From Tubiluchus corallicola (taxonomy: Eukaryota > Priapulida > Priapulimorpha > Priapulimorphida > Tubiluchidae), in the NCBI GenBank assembly GCA_030141605.1, contig JAQGDQ010000769.1, positions 1 to 64,000 on the forward strand: a DNA stretch of 64,000 nt, written 5' to 3'. Below the pieces are notes generated by a model. That model was given only the letters and a program-made list of their open reading frames with translations. It did no database searches and was not told the DNA's origin. Shown piece by piece: positions 24,153 to 36,549 of this stretch. The position numbers and the translations under genes were made by a program. Positions within the stretch are counted from its first letter, which is position 1. Every line of letters starts with the position of its first letter.

Positions 24153-24170
24153 TGACACTCTCTCTATCTA
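24030..24170. repeat. Interrupted (TC)n microsatellite
   Basis: CT repeats with occasional TTTC, TTCC and TGTC interruptions, equivalent to 18388-18497. Frames on both strands through it (Ser/Leu on plus, Arg/Glu on minus) are artefacts. Confidence 0.95.
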
Positions 24171-24322
24171 CTGCTGTCTCATTTAACATTTCTGAGATTA
24201 TAACTGAACATAGACTTAAAAACATGAAAAAATAACCTGCTGTATGAAAAATTGGAATGTATCCGTGAAAATGCCACAACGATCAGAATCGAATCCGACG
24301 CCTTGAGCTCGTTAGAATCTTG

Positions 24323-26519
24323 AATGGATTTTCTTTGGATTCTTCGAGCGCAGTGTACAGAACCATTTGCAAAAGGACGTCTAAACAAACTCAGTTGGTT
24401 GATTTTATATATATTTACGATTTAAGATTTTTTTACCATCTCTGGGGTTATTACTCCTTGGGACTTCATGCTGATTGTTTTATCATAGCAAAAGAACACA
24501 AGTTTCAACAACAGTATATGAGGTAGCCGCAAAGGTGAGTTAACTAAAAAAATCCAGCATATTGACAGGAACAGTGTCAGCAAACCTAGCCAATGATGTT
24601 ATACTTATACTTTATGGTATGCAGTAGCGACAGATAGCCACAGATGTTCATCAAGTCGATATTTGAAACTATTTGTTTGAAGAGATTAAATCTGCGTTAT
24701 AGTAAATATACAGGAATTTCCCATTTTTTATAAAGTTGTTTAGCATATAATTACTATATTTGTTATGTAATTAAATATTTGCTATGTAATCAACATGTTT
24801 TGTTATTGAATTATTGACATGATCTATTTTCACTCAAAGTTGTTGTTTCAGCAATATGGATGCTGGTGCTATATGTGCCTTGTTCTACTGACCCACTACT
24901 TTAGAGTTTTTTTTTTCTTTTTTAGAATGCTTAATTACGTTGTGATAGTAAAATTGAATGTTTCCTCAAATTAAATTAACAATGTAAAATTACGTTTTAA
25001 GTAGTCATTGTCTGTGTCATAGGATAGACATGGTGACTTAAAGGCAAAAATAACATAGAGCCGAATAAGAAAATTAAACATACCTATAGTTTTAAATCTA
25101 TTTTCTGATTTATACGTTTTCTACTGTGGAAGCATGCTGCAAAAGATGAAAACAATTAACGATACGTGAAGAATTTTGACTGACACTAAACGAAAAATGC
25201 GAAAGTACTTGTCAGTGCCACAGTAGAGGTGCATATGAAAGACTGCGTGAAGCTAGGCAGCGGCTGAAAATACAAGGCTCAACGAGGCAAGGATTCAAAT
25301 GCTGTACAAGACTAATAGTCTGAACTGCCAAAATGGTAAGAAATTGCAGCTGTAAACGATTTGGCAATTTTTCTTACAAGTAAAAACTGTCAGGAACACT
25401 GAGCAGTAAGCTAAAACATAGGATTCCATTTTAAACAGTGCATCTGTGCTCGAACACCTAGTTTTGATTATAGGTGCATTGCTTTTTATAAATCAATTAG
25501 AGAAGTCTCTAGGGGGACTAAAAGCTAAACAATGCTGACAATCATTCCGATGAAGGTGCAAAGTATTTTTTTCTTTTTTATATGTAAGCTAAACAGATGA
25601 ACTTGAGAAGTACATTTATATTATTTTTTCAAATTTGTTATAATGGGTTCATTTTCTTTAGCTTTGTTTATTATATATAAACAGTATAATATAATATTAA
25701 CAGTAAAATATGATTGACTGACCTTTTTACATTACTTAGACAAAAGCAAAGTATGAAAACTTATCAATATAAAAAAATAAAAAAATGCTTACTAGAGTAG
25801 CAAAACTTGTCTTAACACTGAATACTGGTGGTGAAAATCTACTTCTTGTGTCGTTACAAGTCAATCCATTCTGATGGTTAGTTAGTGATAGTCCGTTCGA
25901 GGTAGAAGTCATTAAAAAGACTATTAAATTCTTGGAAACTTTAAATAGTTTGCTTGTCAATGAAGCTGAAAGCTCAATAGCTTAAACTCTGCAATTCTTA
26001 CTAATGACTTGGGCGGTTCCCGCCCAAGAATGTAGAAGTGGTTTGAAGATCCTCGTGTAACAATTTTGTCTAAACTGCGTCTAATTGATTATAGAACGTT
26101 CTTGTACAATCCCGGAATTATACGTTTTTAATTGACAATTTGCAAGAATCCCATAAATACTCTTACAGAAGAAAAATTCGCAGGACGAGGACGTGTCCTT
26201 CTTTCTCAGAAATAAATAAATAAATAAGCAGCGTAATTATTTAACTAATGGTTAGGTATTTATTAAGTTATTGATGGATAATCTTATCTGTCGTATTACA
26301 CTATCTGCCAAAAAACATTTTCCAGCGGGTATTTTACCATGCAAACGGTCGATTTTTATGACACAATTACACATTACACAGCCATTCATGCGTCTTTACG
26401 AAAACATTCACATTGTAGCAAACTCATCGTAACTTCTATTGTTGTTGTTGTTGTTGTTGTTGTTATTCTTCTTCTTCTTCTTCTACTCCTCCTCTTCCTC
26501 CTCATTTCTATTATTATTA

Positions 26520-26555
<36 letters not shown>

Positions 26556-26986
26556 TCTGCTAAAAAATGCAGCCAAGCTACAATCTAAATCTGCAGCAAC
26601 TACGATAATAGTCTTGAAAAATTGTTTATCTTAAGCTTACAAACGAGGAATTATGTAATTCGTATATGCATGCATGACGTGCTAGTTGGAGTATTGCGCG
26701 CAAATCGCACACTTGAATGAGAAACTTGAACTTGGATTTCCGCATCATTGTGACTGCACTTGGTGTCTGCAGACTAATTTTGACTGATATCCTAGTATCG
26801 CATTTGTTGGAGCATTTGCTAAAAGTATAATTTATCACTTATCTATACTTAAGGAGGACTGAAAGTATTAAGACCTACATCACAGTGTTGTTAGATATAT
26901 ACGTAAGGTTTATTTCTGCTTAGCTAGATAAAATCTGTGTCATGGCATCTAAATAAATGTAAAATACGGCAGCCATTTTAACAGAC
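24323..26986. other. Intergenic DNA with a compound microsatellite
   Basis: No gene recognised over about 2.6 kb. AT-rich with scattered A/T runs; the compound trinucleotide repeat is listed separately. Confidence 0.4.
26439..26554. repeat. Compound (GTT)n-(CTT)n-(CTC)n-(ATT)n microsatellite
   Basis: Successive trinucleotide runs visible directly. The 74-residue frame through it (poly-Val, Leu, Ile) is an artefact. Confidence 0.95.
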
Positions 26987-27940
26987 ATGATGTGCAAACT
27001 ATCAATTAGAAAATTTATTCTGATTGCTACTGGCACCCTTATAAGTATTACGTTACACCAAGAGTGCAAACGGAACAGGTGCATAGAAAGATCTTGGTTT
27101 TTTGCAGACAATTTAGGAGAAGTAAAACTGTTTAAAGAAAAAGAATACGTTTTACAAGTTACTGTTGAACAACGAATCCGCAGGAAAGTTGAAATCTGTC
27201 AACAATACGGGAATTCTTACTTTTCTGAACTTTCATTACGCGAACAAATGAAACACCTTCTAGTCAATGAAAAGTATAAAATGCTGTTTTGCTGGATACC
27301 TAAAATTGCGAGCACGAATTGGAAAAGAATTCTATTTCTGGCAGATCATCCAAATGTGCAGGAGATATTGCACATAGAACAGTTAGCAGTTCATGTAAAC
27401 AAATCCTACAACAACAAATCCTTGTTGAAATACAGCATCACAGATCGTAAACGCATTATTGACACATACTACAAGATTGTATTTGTTCGACATCCACTGG
27501 ACAGACTTTACTCTGCTTTCTATGACAAGTTTGTTATTGGAGATCCAAACTTTAAATCAGTTCGCGAAGCCATTATAACACAGCGTCAAGGAAACATGAC
27601 TAACCAGAACATAACTTTTGAAGAATTTCTTGCATATGTTTTAAAAACGAAGGGCAAACGTGCGAATCAGCACTGGCAGACGTATGTGAACTTGTGTGAT
27701 CCTTGCAGGATTAATTATGATTTCATTGGTAAATACGAGACTATGAAGGAAGATATGCAACTATTGAAGAAGTTGTTCAAATTTACTGAAATTGATTTAT
27801 TCCCAAAGAAATACGAAACTGCAAAACGTAAAAAAAACTTTTCCTTTTACTATAGAACTTTGGCTCCAGTCATTCGTGCAAGTTTGCATAATCTATACCA
27901 ACCTGATTTTGAGCTGTTTGTTTATCAGGCAGGTCTGTAA
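26987..27940 (+). CDS. Family-2 carbohydrate sulfotransferase, gene 1
   Basis: A 317-residue intact single-exon frame. Residues 8-23 form a short hydrophobic anchor, so a Golgi type II protein is predicted. The PAPS 5'-phosphosulfate loop is WIPKIASTNWKR (103-114) and the 3'-phosphate site is FVRHPLDRLYSAFYDKF (166-182). The conserved late block HW..YVNLCDPC...YDFIGKYE spans 229-251, and the end (YQPDFELFVYQ) has the family's typical DF.LF.Y tail. The family (HNK-1/chondroitin/dermatan sulfotransferase type) moves sulfate from PAPS to a sugar hydroxyl. The acceptor cannot be read from sequence. Length is normal to slightly short. A possible poly(A) signal is at 28083-28088. Confidence 0.92.
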   Translation: MMCKLSIRKFILIATGTLISITLHQECKRNRCIERSWFFADNLGEVKLFKEKEYVLQVTVEQRIRRKVEICQQYGNSYFSELSLREQMKHLLVNEKYKMLFCWIPKIASTNWKRILFLADHPNVQEILHIEQLAVHVNKSYNNKSLLKYSITDRKRIIDTYYKIVFVRHPLDRLYSAFYDKFVIGDPNFKSVREAIITQRQGNMTNQNITFEEFLAYVLKTKGKRANQHWQTYVNLCDPCRINYDFIGKYETMKEDMQLLKKLFKFTEIDLFPKKYETAKRKKNFSFYYRTLAPVIRASLHNLYQPDFELFVYQAGL

Positions 27941-28082
27941 CTAATATTATTAAAACAATAGTATTATATTTTTTATTTCCAGCTAGCGGCACCATTGTTT
28001 GACATACAATGCTTTAAATAGCCTGTTAGTGAGTGTTTTGAAAATGATGTGTGCGTCCTCTCTCGGAGTCTATAATAGTATT

Positions 28083-28088
28083 AATAAA
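28083..28088 (+). promoter_or_regulatory. Candidate poly(A) signal of sulfotransferase gene 1
   Basis: AATAAA about 143 bases after the stop codon at 27940. Position and context are plausible, but the AT-rich background makes chance matches common. Confidence 0.45.
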
Positions 28089-29080
28089 GATGTTTTTAAT
28101 TACTACACAACACTGTTTTGCTTTTAAATATTGACGATTTAAAATTCAAAATCAGAAGTTGCATCATCAGGCCCGTGCCACACGGCGCTATACATAATCC
28201 ATAAGGCGTAAGGCATGAGGAGAAAAAGCCGCCTCGTGAAAAATGAGCATATACTACCCAATACTCTCTGTCACACAGATCTGAATTTAGCCATCAATTT
28301 CACTTGTCGCAAGGTGTGTTTGGTCGTCGCTAAAGCGATAATTAGCGTATTTGCGATTTTTACGGTACACAATGCACTTATATCGTAACAGAAGAAAATA
28401 ACAAAACTTTTTAGATTTACAAAAAATCTATTAGCTATTAGAAAATTATTGACTTTATTGTAATTTACATAATGAAACATTTTTAATGAATTTTAATGAA
28501 CACAATTTTTAATGTTATTATGTAATGAGCAAAATTACTTAAATCTAGATGAACACAATTGCAATTAAAACAAATGTTTTGCAGCCCATGTGTTCTGCAC
28601 AATTATATTAGAAGCAGGTAAAATTGAAACAATCTCTTTGAACAGTAAATTTGTAGGCTACAAAGCTTTTACTATAAACCTATAACAGTACAAGCATTAT
28701 TTGTAGATGCGGTTTCAGTTAACTGTACTAAGGTCCCAATCAGTAATGCATATCTTAACAGTAAATTTTATTGGCATGCTTGATATTTTTGCACAAGTCA
28801 GAATTACCGCAGTCATCTTTTTCATTTTAAAATTAACTATTTTGTTTAATTACAATTAACAGCATTTCTTCCCCTAGCTGTTACTTGTCAAACCTGGTGC
28901 TATACATCAGAGTCAAAAGCCCTTAAAATTAATGGAGGAACATTCTAGTCCAGTTGCACAATTTTTCATTATCTTTCTTGGTACTTCGCAATGTTATTAT
29001 GAAATACGATCTACCTTCACATTACCCATTGCAGTAAAAGGGTCTAGCGCAATGATTCTGCTTAATTCTTTTGATGTCGC
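28089..29080. other. Intergenic DNA
   Basis: No gene. About 28165-28280 holds CCATAAGGCGTAAGGC-type sequence, weakly matched in reverse complement near 30500-30590, so a short repeat may flank the LINE remnant. Confidence 0.35.
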
Positions 29081-29083
29081 ATT

Positions 29084-30368
29084 ATGGTAATTATTATTAT
29101 TATTATTACCAGAGGAATACTTTTTCGTGTTAGGAAAAAACAAAAAATGTATGTCACGTTATTTAAATCTAATGATGTGCATAAGCAAAATAAATATAAA
29201 ACATATGCCAATATCCTGAATAAATTAAAAAATAAAAGCAAAGAACAATACTATATTAAGAAATTTCAGTCAGCTAATAAAGATATTAAATCAATGTGTA
29301 AAATAGTAAATGAACTAGTAAAACTAAAAGCCCAAAAGAATTGTCCTACTATATTAGTTATTAATAATGAGCAAATAACCCAACCCCAGCTAATTTAATA
29401 AGTTTTTTGTTGAAGTTGGATCAACATTGGCCCAAAATATTCCAAATGTCAATAAGCATCATCTTTCGTATTTAACTGGTAATCTCGCTAATGAATTTAG
29501 ATTTGAACCTACTAATGAAGTAGAAGTGCTCTCATTATTAACAGGACTTAAGGGTAACAAAGCCCCTGGTGCAGATGGTGTCAGTAATTTTTTTGTTAAA
29601 ATTGCCAGTTCCGTCCTTTCCAAGCCATTAGCTTTAATGTATAATCAATCATTTAATACTGGTATTTTTTCTGAACAGTTTAAACTCACTGAAGTAATTC
29701 CTGTTAAAATCGCATTTAATCAACTGTCCTCTTTTCATATACAAAACAAAGTTTTATATGACTATCAATTCGGTTTTCGAAAGTCGCATTCAACAGCATT
29801 AGCATTAATTGAAATAACTAATAAAGTGAAAGGTATATATGACATGTACCGTCTTCATTTCATGTATCAATATCATAATTCACTATTTCCACCAGCTTTT
29901 CAGTCATACTTTAGCCCAGGTTCAAATCAACATGATCATTACACAAGATATCCAGTCTGAAACTATGTACTCCCTCTTCCAAAAACAAATATAATGAAAC
30001 AGTCATCAAAATATAAAGCTATTAAAATATGGTCATCAATTCCGCGTGAAATGAAAACTCTTAATCTTTATCAATTTAAAAAAGCATCAAAAGAATTACC
30101 TACTACAACGGTATAATTAACTCACAATTTTACTCATCCTGATCTTAAGTTACTAACATTTTGTTCTAATATAAATTATGACTGATGAAAATACTATGTA
30201 ATGTAAATTGCCAATTGTTCCACTTATCTGGAGGAGGACTTGAAAGCTCAATGCTCCTTCCTCCTCCTCACAGTAACTCGTTTAGTTTATAATTTTTTTC
30301 AATGTAAAAACAATGTGTATGTATGTTTGTGTTCCTGTGGAATAAATTTATAATTCATAATTCATAAA
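29084..30368 (+). mobile_element. Internally deleted CR1/L2-type LINE, copy 1
   Basis: The frame at 29084-29398 matches the linker between endonuclease and reverse transcriptase. The frame at 29427-29960 has NKAPGADGVSNFFVKIASS, ending abruptly at EVIPV, joined to KIAFNQLSS, then YDYQFGFRKSHSTALALIE, then directly to C-terminal sequence (HNSLFPPAFQSYF). The central polymerase with its YADD site is missing. The tail has a CTCCTTCCTCCTCCTCACAGT block and ends in TTCATAA-type short repeats, as in CR1/L2 elements. A copy with the same second deletion is at 38594-39500. Confidence 0.85.
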
Positions 30369-32726
30369 AATACAACCTTATCCAAGTTGGGCGTTTTTTA
30401 TCTCATTTTGAATCAGGTAAACTAATAAATTCGGTAATAAATTTCTGATTCACAAATCCTGCCAAAAAACAGATTATGGCATACCACAGATTACTGGAAA
30501 TGTAAGACGCCCTATGGCTTACGGATTTTGTATTATAGCTTGCTCCTTAGGCCTTTCTCTGTGTGACACTGCTGATAAGGACCTTATGCAGTCCCACTCC
30601 ATTATATGCATGGTGGCTCTCCATTATACTTGACAGAGCAAAAAAGTTCACACTAGGATATTTCCTTCTAATTTCAGTAGTTAAGTTGCAGTTCATTAAC
30701 ACGTTTTTCTGTTTGTATCTTCCGCATCTACATAGCCTTTGGTTTCTATCTTCGCCATCCTATCTACTGACCTCAGTTCTTAAGTGATGTGCTTAAAATG
30801 CAACTTCACTGAATCATTGTGTCACATTTTGAACTCTTGTAAAATTTTCGTAATTTTGTAAAAAAGCACGAGTAATAATTTTCAACAAAACCAAGGTTCG
30901 GTTGCATAACAAACTGAAACAATGCTTAATCATTACTAGTTTGAAAATATTTCGTTGTGTCCATCAATGTAAAAATGTGAGTAAACACTCCTGGGGTAAT
31001 TTTTTACCCCGCCTTTGTAGGGTAAGGTTTAGTTGGTAGAGTTAAGGAGGTTGGGTATAATTCTTTCGTGCGCAAAGTAATTTAAGGAATTCAAACTTAA
31101 CCCACATAGTATATTACCTACTAACAAACCAGTGATAATTGGCAGAGTGCCCACATACTGCCACAAACTTAAATAAAAAATTGAGTTTGTCATATTCTGG
31201 CAATTTTAGTATTTACAATTGTACTCAGTAAACTCAAAATACGTAGGGAGTTTCCTCAAGGGTATTTCAGCAAAGTTCAATATCAGATGAGTATATCTAA
31301 ATAATTATTTCTCACTTAACGAGGGGAAAGAAAATATATAAGCACCAGTATATGTTTATATATACATGAAAATAATTATCTATCATATTGCCGTTGTTCT
31401 TCTATCCATTTACCGACAGTGTGACATAACACATGTATCATACATGTGCAAAGACTTTTATCAGTCCAGATTTCAAAACTATGAAAAATTTAAATATAGG
31501 ATCGTGCGTTACACATTTTTCTGTAGGGCCGTTAATACACATACAATAATGCTAGGATTGGGGCAAAAATGTTGTATTGTACAGCCATACTAATGTCTGA
31601 ACGTAATTTTTTGCTGTACCTGGTATATCCGTATCGCAGTATTACAAGGCATAGAACTAAATTAAAGATTTACTAGTTAGTGGATAGTTTTATTACTTAT
31701 TCAAAGATAATATTATAAACTAAAATGTACTAATTTTTCACAGATCAGAACAGTGATGACGTGAATGGAAAAAATTTTACTCATAACTCGTTGCAGGAGT
31801 TCGACCCATTTCTATCCGATGCATTTGTAGCTATTTCTTCTATTTCAGCCGTTGATTTAATTTCAATTGGGGCACAACTGACACTAGTCTTCAAGAATAT
31901 TCGGCCTTGGTTAGTCCATACAGCGTCATAGTCTCTCTCCTTCGGTAGGGCTAAACATCGATTGAATAATGCTTTATGAGCTTTCGTAAGGCATTAGTTA
32001 ATGATGGTGGGTGATTTCGATTCAAAACCAAGTATATCAGTAGTGGGACAGCTCTTCTTGTTTTAAAACAATGCATCCCTGACAGATTTCCTGCAGAATT
32101 TGATTATAATAGGCGGAGTTCTTGATTTAGCAGGGATATAATGACTAATGGAAATGTTGTGCTGCATAGAGCGACCGCCGTGACAACAAAAAGTCTTGTC
32201 CAGGAAGGAAAGATCCGTACTAGGTTAACAAACAAATACTCCACTATTAAAAAGATCTTTAATAGCCACCTAACATCTGGAGCTGCCACAAGCTCTTCAT
32301 TTTTCATATGCTCATCAATATTATGTAACACAATAGTATCAAATTCTATAAACATCCCTTTATTATAACGTGTTAAAGTTTCGAATATGTAATCTCTACT
32401 TCAGGGGCACTGCTGGAGGAGGACTGCGCTGCAGAATAACTAAAGCGAACAACAACATTAAAACAACTAATCAATGTAAACTAGCTATAATAGGCTTAAG
32501 AAGAAGCTTTCAATAACATAATAACCCTTAGAACGGTGAGGTAAACATTTGAACAAGTGTTTGAAATCGCTTTCCAGCTTTCACCACAGAGCTCATTCAC
32601 TAATTTCTCACTTATTATTTAGTGGGAAATATTAATCTCAGTTCATAATTATTTTGGTTCTTGCCTGTCCAGTAGTTAACTTTAAGCAGCAAGGTGGAAG
32701 TAAAGCCGTACTCTACGTTTACCCCA
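30369..32726. other. Intergenic DNA with no recognised gene
   Basis: Short frames, including 32104-32355 on minus with an EFDTIVLHNIDEHMKNEE start, show nothing I can identify. That frame could be a fragment of an old transposon protein. Confidence 0.35.
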
Positions 32727-32930
32727 AGTTGGCTTCTTTAGGAGGCTATCAATAATTCCGACTTGCAGCAATGAAAACCAGGTGAGTGTACGTGCGACCT
32801 TGAAGCCTCGCAGTGGCGGCCCGTGTCCCGAGTTGGCTTCTTTAGGAGGCTGTCAATAATTCCAACTTGAAGCAAGATAAACCAGCTGAGTGTAAGTGCG
32901 GCCTTGAAGCTTCGCAATGGCGGCCGTTTT
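32727..32930. repeat. Two-unit tandem repeat, period about 104 bases
   Basis: AGTTGGCTTCTTTAGGAGGC begins at 32727 and again at 32831. The units continue through CAATAATTCC, GAGTGTA and ACCTTGAAGC/GCCTTGAAGC to GGCGGCC with several substitutions. Confidence 0.85.
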
Positions 32931-32999
32931 ATAGCATTCATAACCCACTTCTCATGTAGATATTTTGCCGATAAATAAATGTTAGTGTCTCTGAGAGGC

Positions 33000-35057
33000 A
33001 TTTATGACAAATCTTCAAAAGTCTCAGTTGAATTTTCATATAAACAACTGATCTTTATTTCTGCAATATTTAAAAATTAAAATACATTAATTAAAATACT
33101 TTAATTAAAATAAATTAATTAAAAAGTAAAATCGACATAAGCTAATTTTATGAAAAGTTGCATAGTTTATTTATTCACAGTTAATCAATCAAAAATATCA
33201 ATGAATAAATCAAAATAAAAGTTAAATAGAAATAAATTTACACCTTTGCGGTTTATATCTAATGAAACATTGCGCTAATTTAGATCTTTCACGTACTCTA
33301 CAGAACAGTGTAATAACGACAAAAACGCCAATGCCAAAATTTAAAAGTTTGCAGCTAGACGGAGACACCTTGGCTGCGAAATTAAAATTCATTAAGCGAG
33401 GTTCACACTGGCCTTAATAGGTGTAATATGCCAGCTTAGCCGCTTTTTCTATATGATTCCAGTCCCACCATAGAATCTTCCAATAAGTATTTCATCATTG
33501 TTCATTCCGCTTGAGCCAGTAAATTCATAATCATCACTACAGAAATTTAGATTTGATAGTTCATTATTGTGAAGCCAGTGTTCCTGCACAGGCATATGTC
33601 GGCATTTAAGTCTTTAAAACATACATCCTTGATAAATTTGTGTTTATTAGAAGAAAGACCTGCGCATTTGCAGGACATTAGAGAAATTTTATTTTTTATT
33701 AAATTGTCCTAGGTAATTACGTTTTGGTTTTATTCGTGCGTGGGAGCCAGTATCCTGCGCATCCTAATTTTACATTTAAAATTGATAATACTGGTGGCAG
33801 ATTTTGCAAAACCCCAAATTGCATACCACTTGACACAAAAGAGAAGCTTAATGTTTTTCAAAATTTTGAGCCTTACACACAAAAATCATTTTAATCTTGT
33901 CTGGAATTTAATATTTTAAAAGCGCCGAAAATAATTATCCTCGCTTTTGAAATTTATAATCTTTGCCGCAAACGCTAAATTCAACGCCAAATTGCAGACA
34001 ACCTGAGACGAGCTCTCTGCACACAAAGGAGAAGAATAATTATAAATCTTTCGAAGTGTTTACCATAGTGGCAGGTTATATCCTGCATACAAAAGCAACT
34101 TTAATCCTTAATAATTTTGTCTGAAAATTGATAAAGATTTATACGCCGACAATAATAATGTCGTCTGTCGTAAGTAAATGAGTCATTCAAATTTTCAACA
34201 TTCCTGATTTATGAAATTTGGAAAGCAAAGAGCTAACATGCAATTAAATTAGTTAAGAACGAAAAAGTTTCACAGTACTCTTCGTTTTCAGTCCTTTTTT
34301 GTCAACTAATGGATAAATATTTAGTTCTACACTTACACAGCAACTCAGTCTAGCAGCGAATGTTGAGATGTAATTTTTGTTGTACCATCTTGCACGTTCA
34401 CAGAATGTAACAGCAGCGAGTGCTGTTCAGTGCATGTGAGAAGTACTCTGAACATACTTGACGCTGTTATGCTCTTGAATGTAATAGGGATTTTGAGTAG
34501 TTTTTTTTAATTTGGAACAATTTCACAGTTGGATTTCTCACTAAGAGGGTCTGTTTCGTGTTTATCATTAATAAAGATCCTGTTTGTCCCGCTATACATA
34601 CTTTAAAATAAAAAGCAAACATAGAGTTAAAATAACAAAATACTTTTACGACGTGATAATGAAAGAATGAATTTAATGGTAAAGGGTGAACGATAAAACA
34701 ACCTCACATTACTGTCAGTGCAACGTTACATTACAGCGTCGAAATTACTTCATTATTTTAATCTGCTTGCCCGTACTTTACATTGGTCACATCTAATCTA
34801 TAGCATAGTATCCCTTTTCCCAAAACTGACGTGTAGAAGTTAGATTCTATACTTGTAGACCAGTTACATGATTTAAAAGCTATTTACGCTTGCTTAATTT
34901 CAGTTAATAAAGTTAACAGCGTGTTAAAACCTTCTGTTATGTAAACGCTTTCATCTTATCAATATCTTTGCTGCTAAACACTAAGTCTGTAACAAACCTA
35001 ATTCTGCTGTATTCTTCCTAAGATTATGTGCTCGTCCTTTCAGAAAACCGTAAGTCT
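33000..35057. other. AT-rich intergenic DNA
   Basis: No gene seen over 2 kb. Includes an AATTAAAATA-type tandem stretch at about 33071-33125. It lies downstream of the minus-strand glycosyltransferase gene. Confidence 0.4.
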
Positions 35058-36134
35058 CTAACCGTGGTCTTTTACTGTATCCCATCCAAGCTTAATTGGA
35101 TTTTCTGGTAAATTCGCTAAAGAGACATTCCACACTAACAGAGGTTCAAAATCACATTCACCAACAGCTTCTTTAGCACCTCTTTGGTAATTCATTCCCA
35201 CTTCTCTTTTGTTACAAGCTAATGTTTTGTTATCAGGTAAATTAGCGTACAGTGTATACAAGTTGTTTACTGCAAAATAATACATTATATAGGATGAAGG
35301 CATCGAACCCATCTTTAAATGACGTTTTCGTATCCAGGCATTCGTGATTAATCTTTGTCCTGGAATTATCGGAATAAAATTTTCATCTTTCATCACATCA
35401 AACACCCAATTGCGAAACTGATGCCATATTTCTGGAATTGGTGCAAATCCCCAAGTGCCTATCTGATGATATAGAAACACGCCTGCACTATAGCATTCTT
35501 CACACAGAGGATTTCTGTGTTTTCCTGTTGTTGAAATCAAAGTTCCTCTCTGCAGTGTTATGCCTCCAATCTCAGATTTTTGATAATATTTTAACAATGC
35601 AGCTTTAAGCCATGTATAATAGTGAGGAGAAACTTCCAGATCATCTTCCAAAATCAGCCCGAAGTCTCCCTTTCTTGCAGATGGTTTCCAACAATCATAC
35701 CATTGCAAGTATGGTCCATAATGTACAGGGTGGACAATAACTTCCTTTCTACCGAAAACCCATATAAATGAGTTTATGACGTCAAGTGTAGTCGCTGATA
35801 TTGAACTGTCATTAGCACTTCTGTCTACACAAATCTTTAGCCCAACTTCATCCTCATTATAGTGACTTGAATTAAGTGACTTTAGAAGCCTCAATAATGA
35901 CTTTGGCCTTTTGTAAGTCAATACAACGATTTCCAACTTAAATGGATCATTTTCTTTCTTCCCCTTATTAAGCTTAGATGATCTCAAATTCAAAATTCCG
36001 CAATGAAACAATGCAAACATACAAAAGCACACAAATGTGGCTAATCTTTGCTTCTTATTGCAAACTGATGCTTTTCTGCGCATTATTATTTTGTAAGTCA
36101 TTCTAGATGTTAAAAAAAAACTTGCTCTTCGCAA
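35058..36134 (-). CDS. Golgi-type GT-A glycosyltransferase with EDD motif
   Basis: A 358-residue intact single-exon frame. A hydrophobic anchor at residues 31-49 follows a strongly basic N-terminus, as in type II Golgi enzymes. The catalytic domain starts with LEIVVLTYKRPKSLLRLLKSL-like sequence at 67-87 (nucleotide-sugar binding start), and LILEDDLEVSPHYY at 160-173 carries the acidic metal/nucleotide motif (EDD 163-165) in the style of the GlcNAc-transferase I/GNT-I group. A GTWGFAPIP stretch at 227-235 resembles the acceptor-side region of GT2-like enzymes. Sequons are present at about 88, 108, 302 and 336. The donor and acceptor sugars are unknown. Met1, Met12 or Met18 could be the start; all precede the anchor. 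Confidence 0.83.
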   Translation of the reverse strand: MRRASFFLTSRMTYKIIMRRKASVCNKKQRLATFVCFCMFALFHCGILNLRSSKLNKGKKENDPFKLEIVVLTYKRPKSLLRLLKSLNSSHYNEDEVGLKICVDRSANDSSISATTLDVINSFIWVFGRKEVIVHPVHYGPYLQWYDCWKPSARKGDFGLILEDDLEVSPHYYTWLKAALLKYYQKSEIGGITLQRGTLISTTGKHRNPLCEECYSAGVFLYHQIGTWGFAPIPEIWHQFRNWVFDVMKDENFIPIIPGQRLITNAWIRKRHLKMGSMPSSYIMYYFAVNNLYTLYANLPDNKTLACNKREVGMNYQRGAKEAVGECDFEPLLVWNVSLANLPENPIKLGWDTVKDHG

Positions 36135-36549
36135 GTTCTAAAATTGGGTGTGCTTTTCGGAATATGCTTACTAAATAAATCCTTCGCTTTAAGGTTTCCG
36201 CAACTAATGTGCTACTAGACGTATCGCACTGGAGTAGAGAAAGAGTATTCTGCATCGAGTAGAGAAATATCGTACTGTGTTAAGTAGTTTTTGTCTTTGT
36301 TATTAGTTAAAATCCCTGAAATAATCATAATTTTGTAGATAACAAAGTTGCATTGTGAGATCATTGAGTTGATGATTATGATGATGGTACTGATGATGAA
36401 GTGACACAGAAGCTCACATTTAATATGATTTTTTACGAAGTAAAACTTTAGCAGATATGTGTGCACATTTGACTGTTTTCATGTTGGCCATAATACCTTA
36501 CGTCACATTTTAAGCTTGAAAGTTACGTCAGATATTTGACATTGTGAAA
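36135..36549. other. Intergenic region upstream of the glycosyltransferase gene
   Basis: Nothing coding. A GATGAT/TGATGA-rich stretch occurs near 36365-36405. It would hold the promoter of the minus-strand gene at 35058-36134. Confidence 0.35.

Larger units (their letters stand above)
21108..24322. repeat. Segmental duplication, copy 2 (carries FkbM gene 2)
   Basis: Direct partner of 16006-18641, longer by a LINE insertion at 22335-22885 and by microsatellite differences. The two copies are separated by about 2.5 kb. Confidence 0.8.

Noticed and set aside
23932-24279. Arg/Glu-rich minus frame and Ser/Leu-rich plus frames at 18271-18593 and 23941-24235
   Set aside because: They are translations of CT/GA microsatellites.
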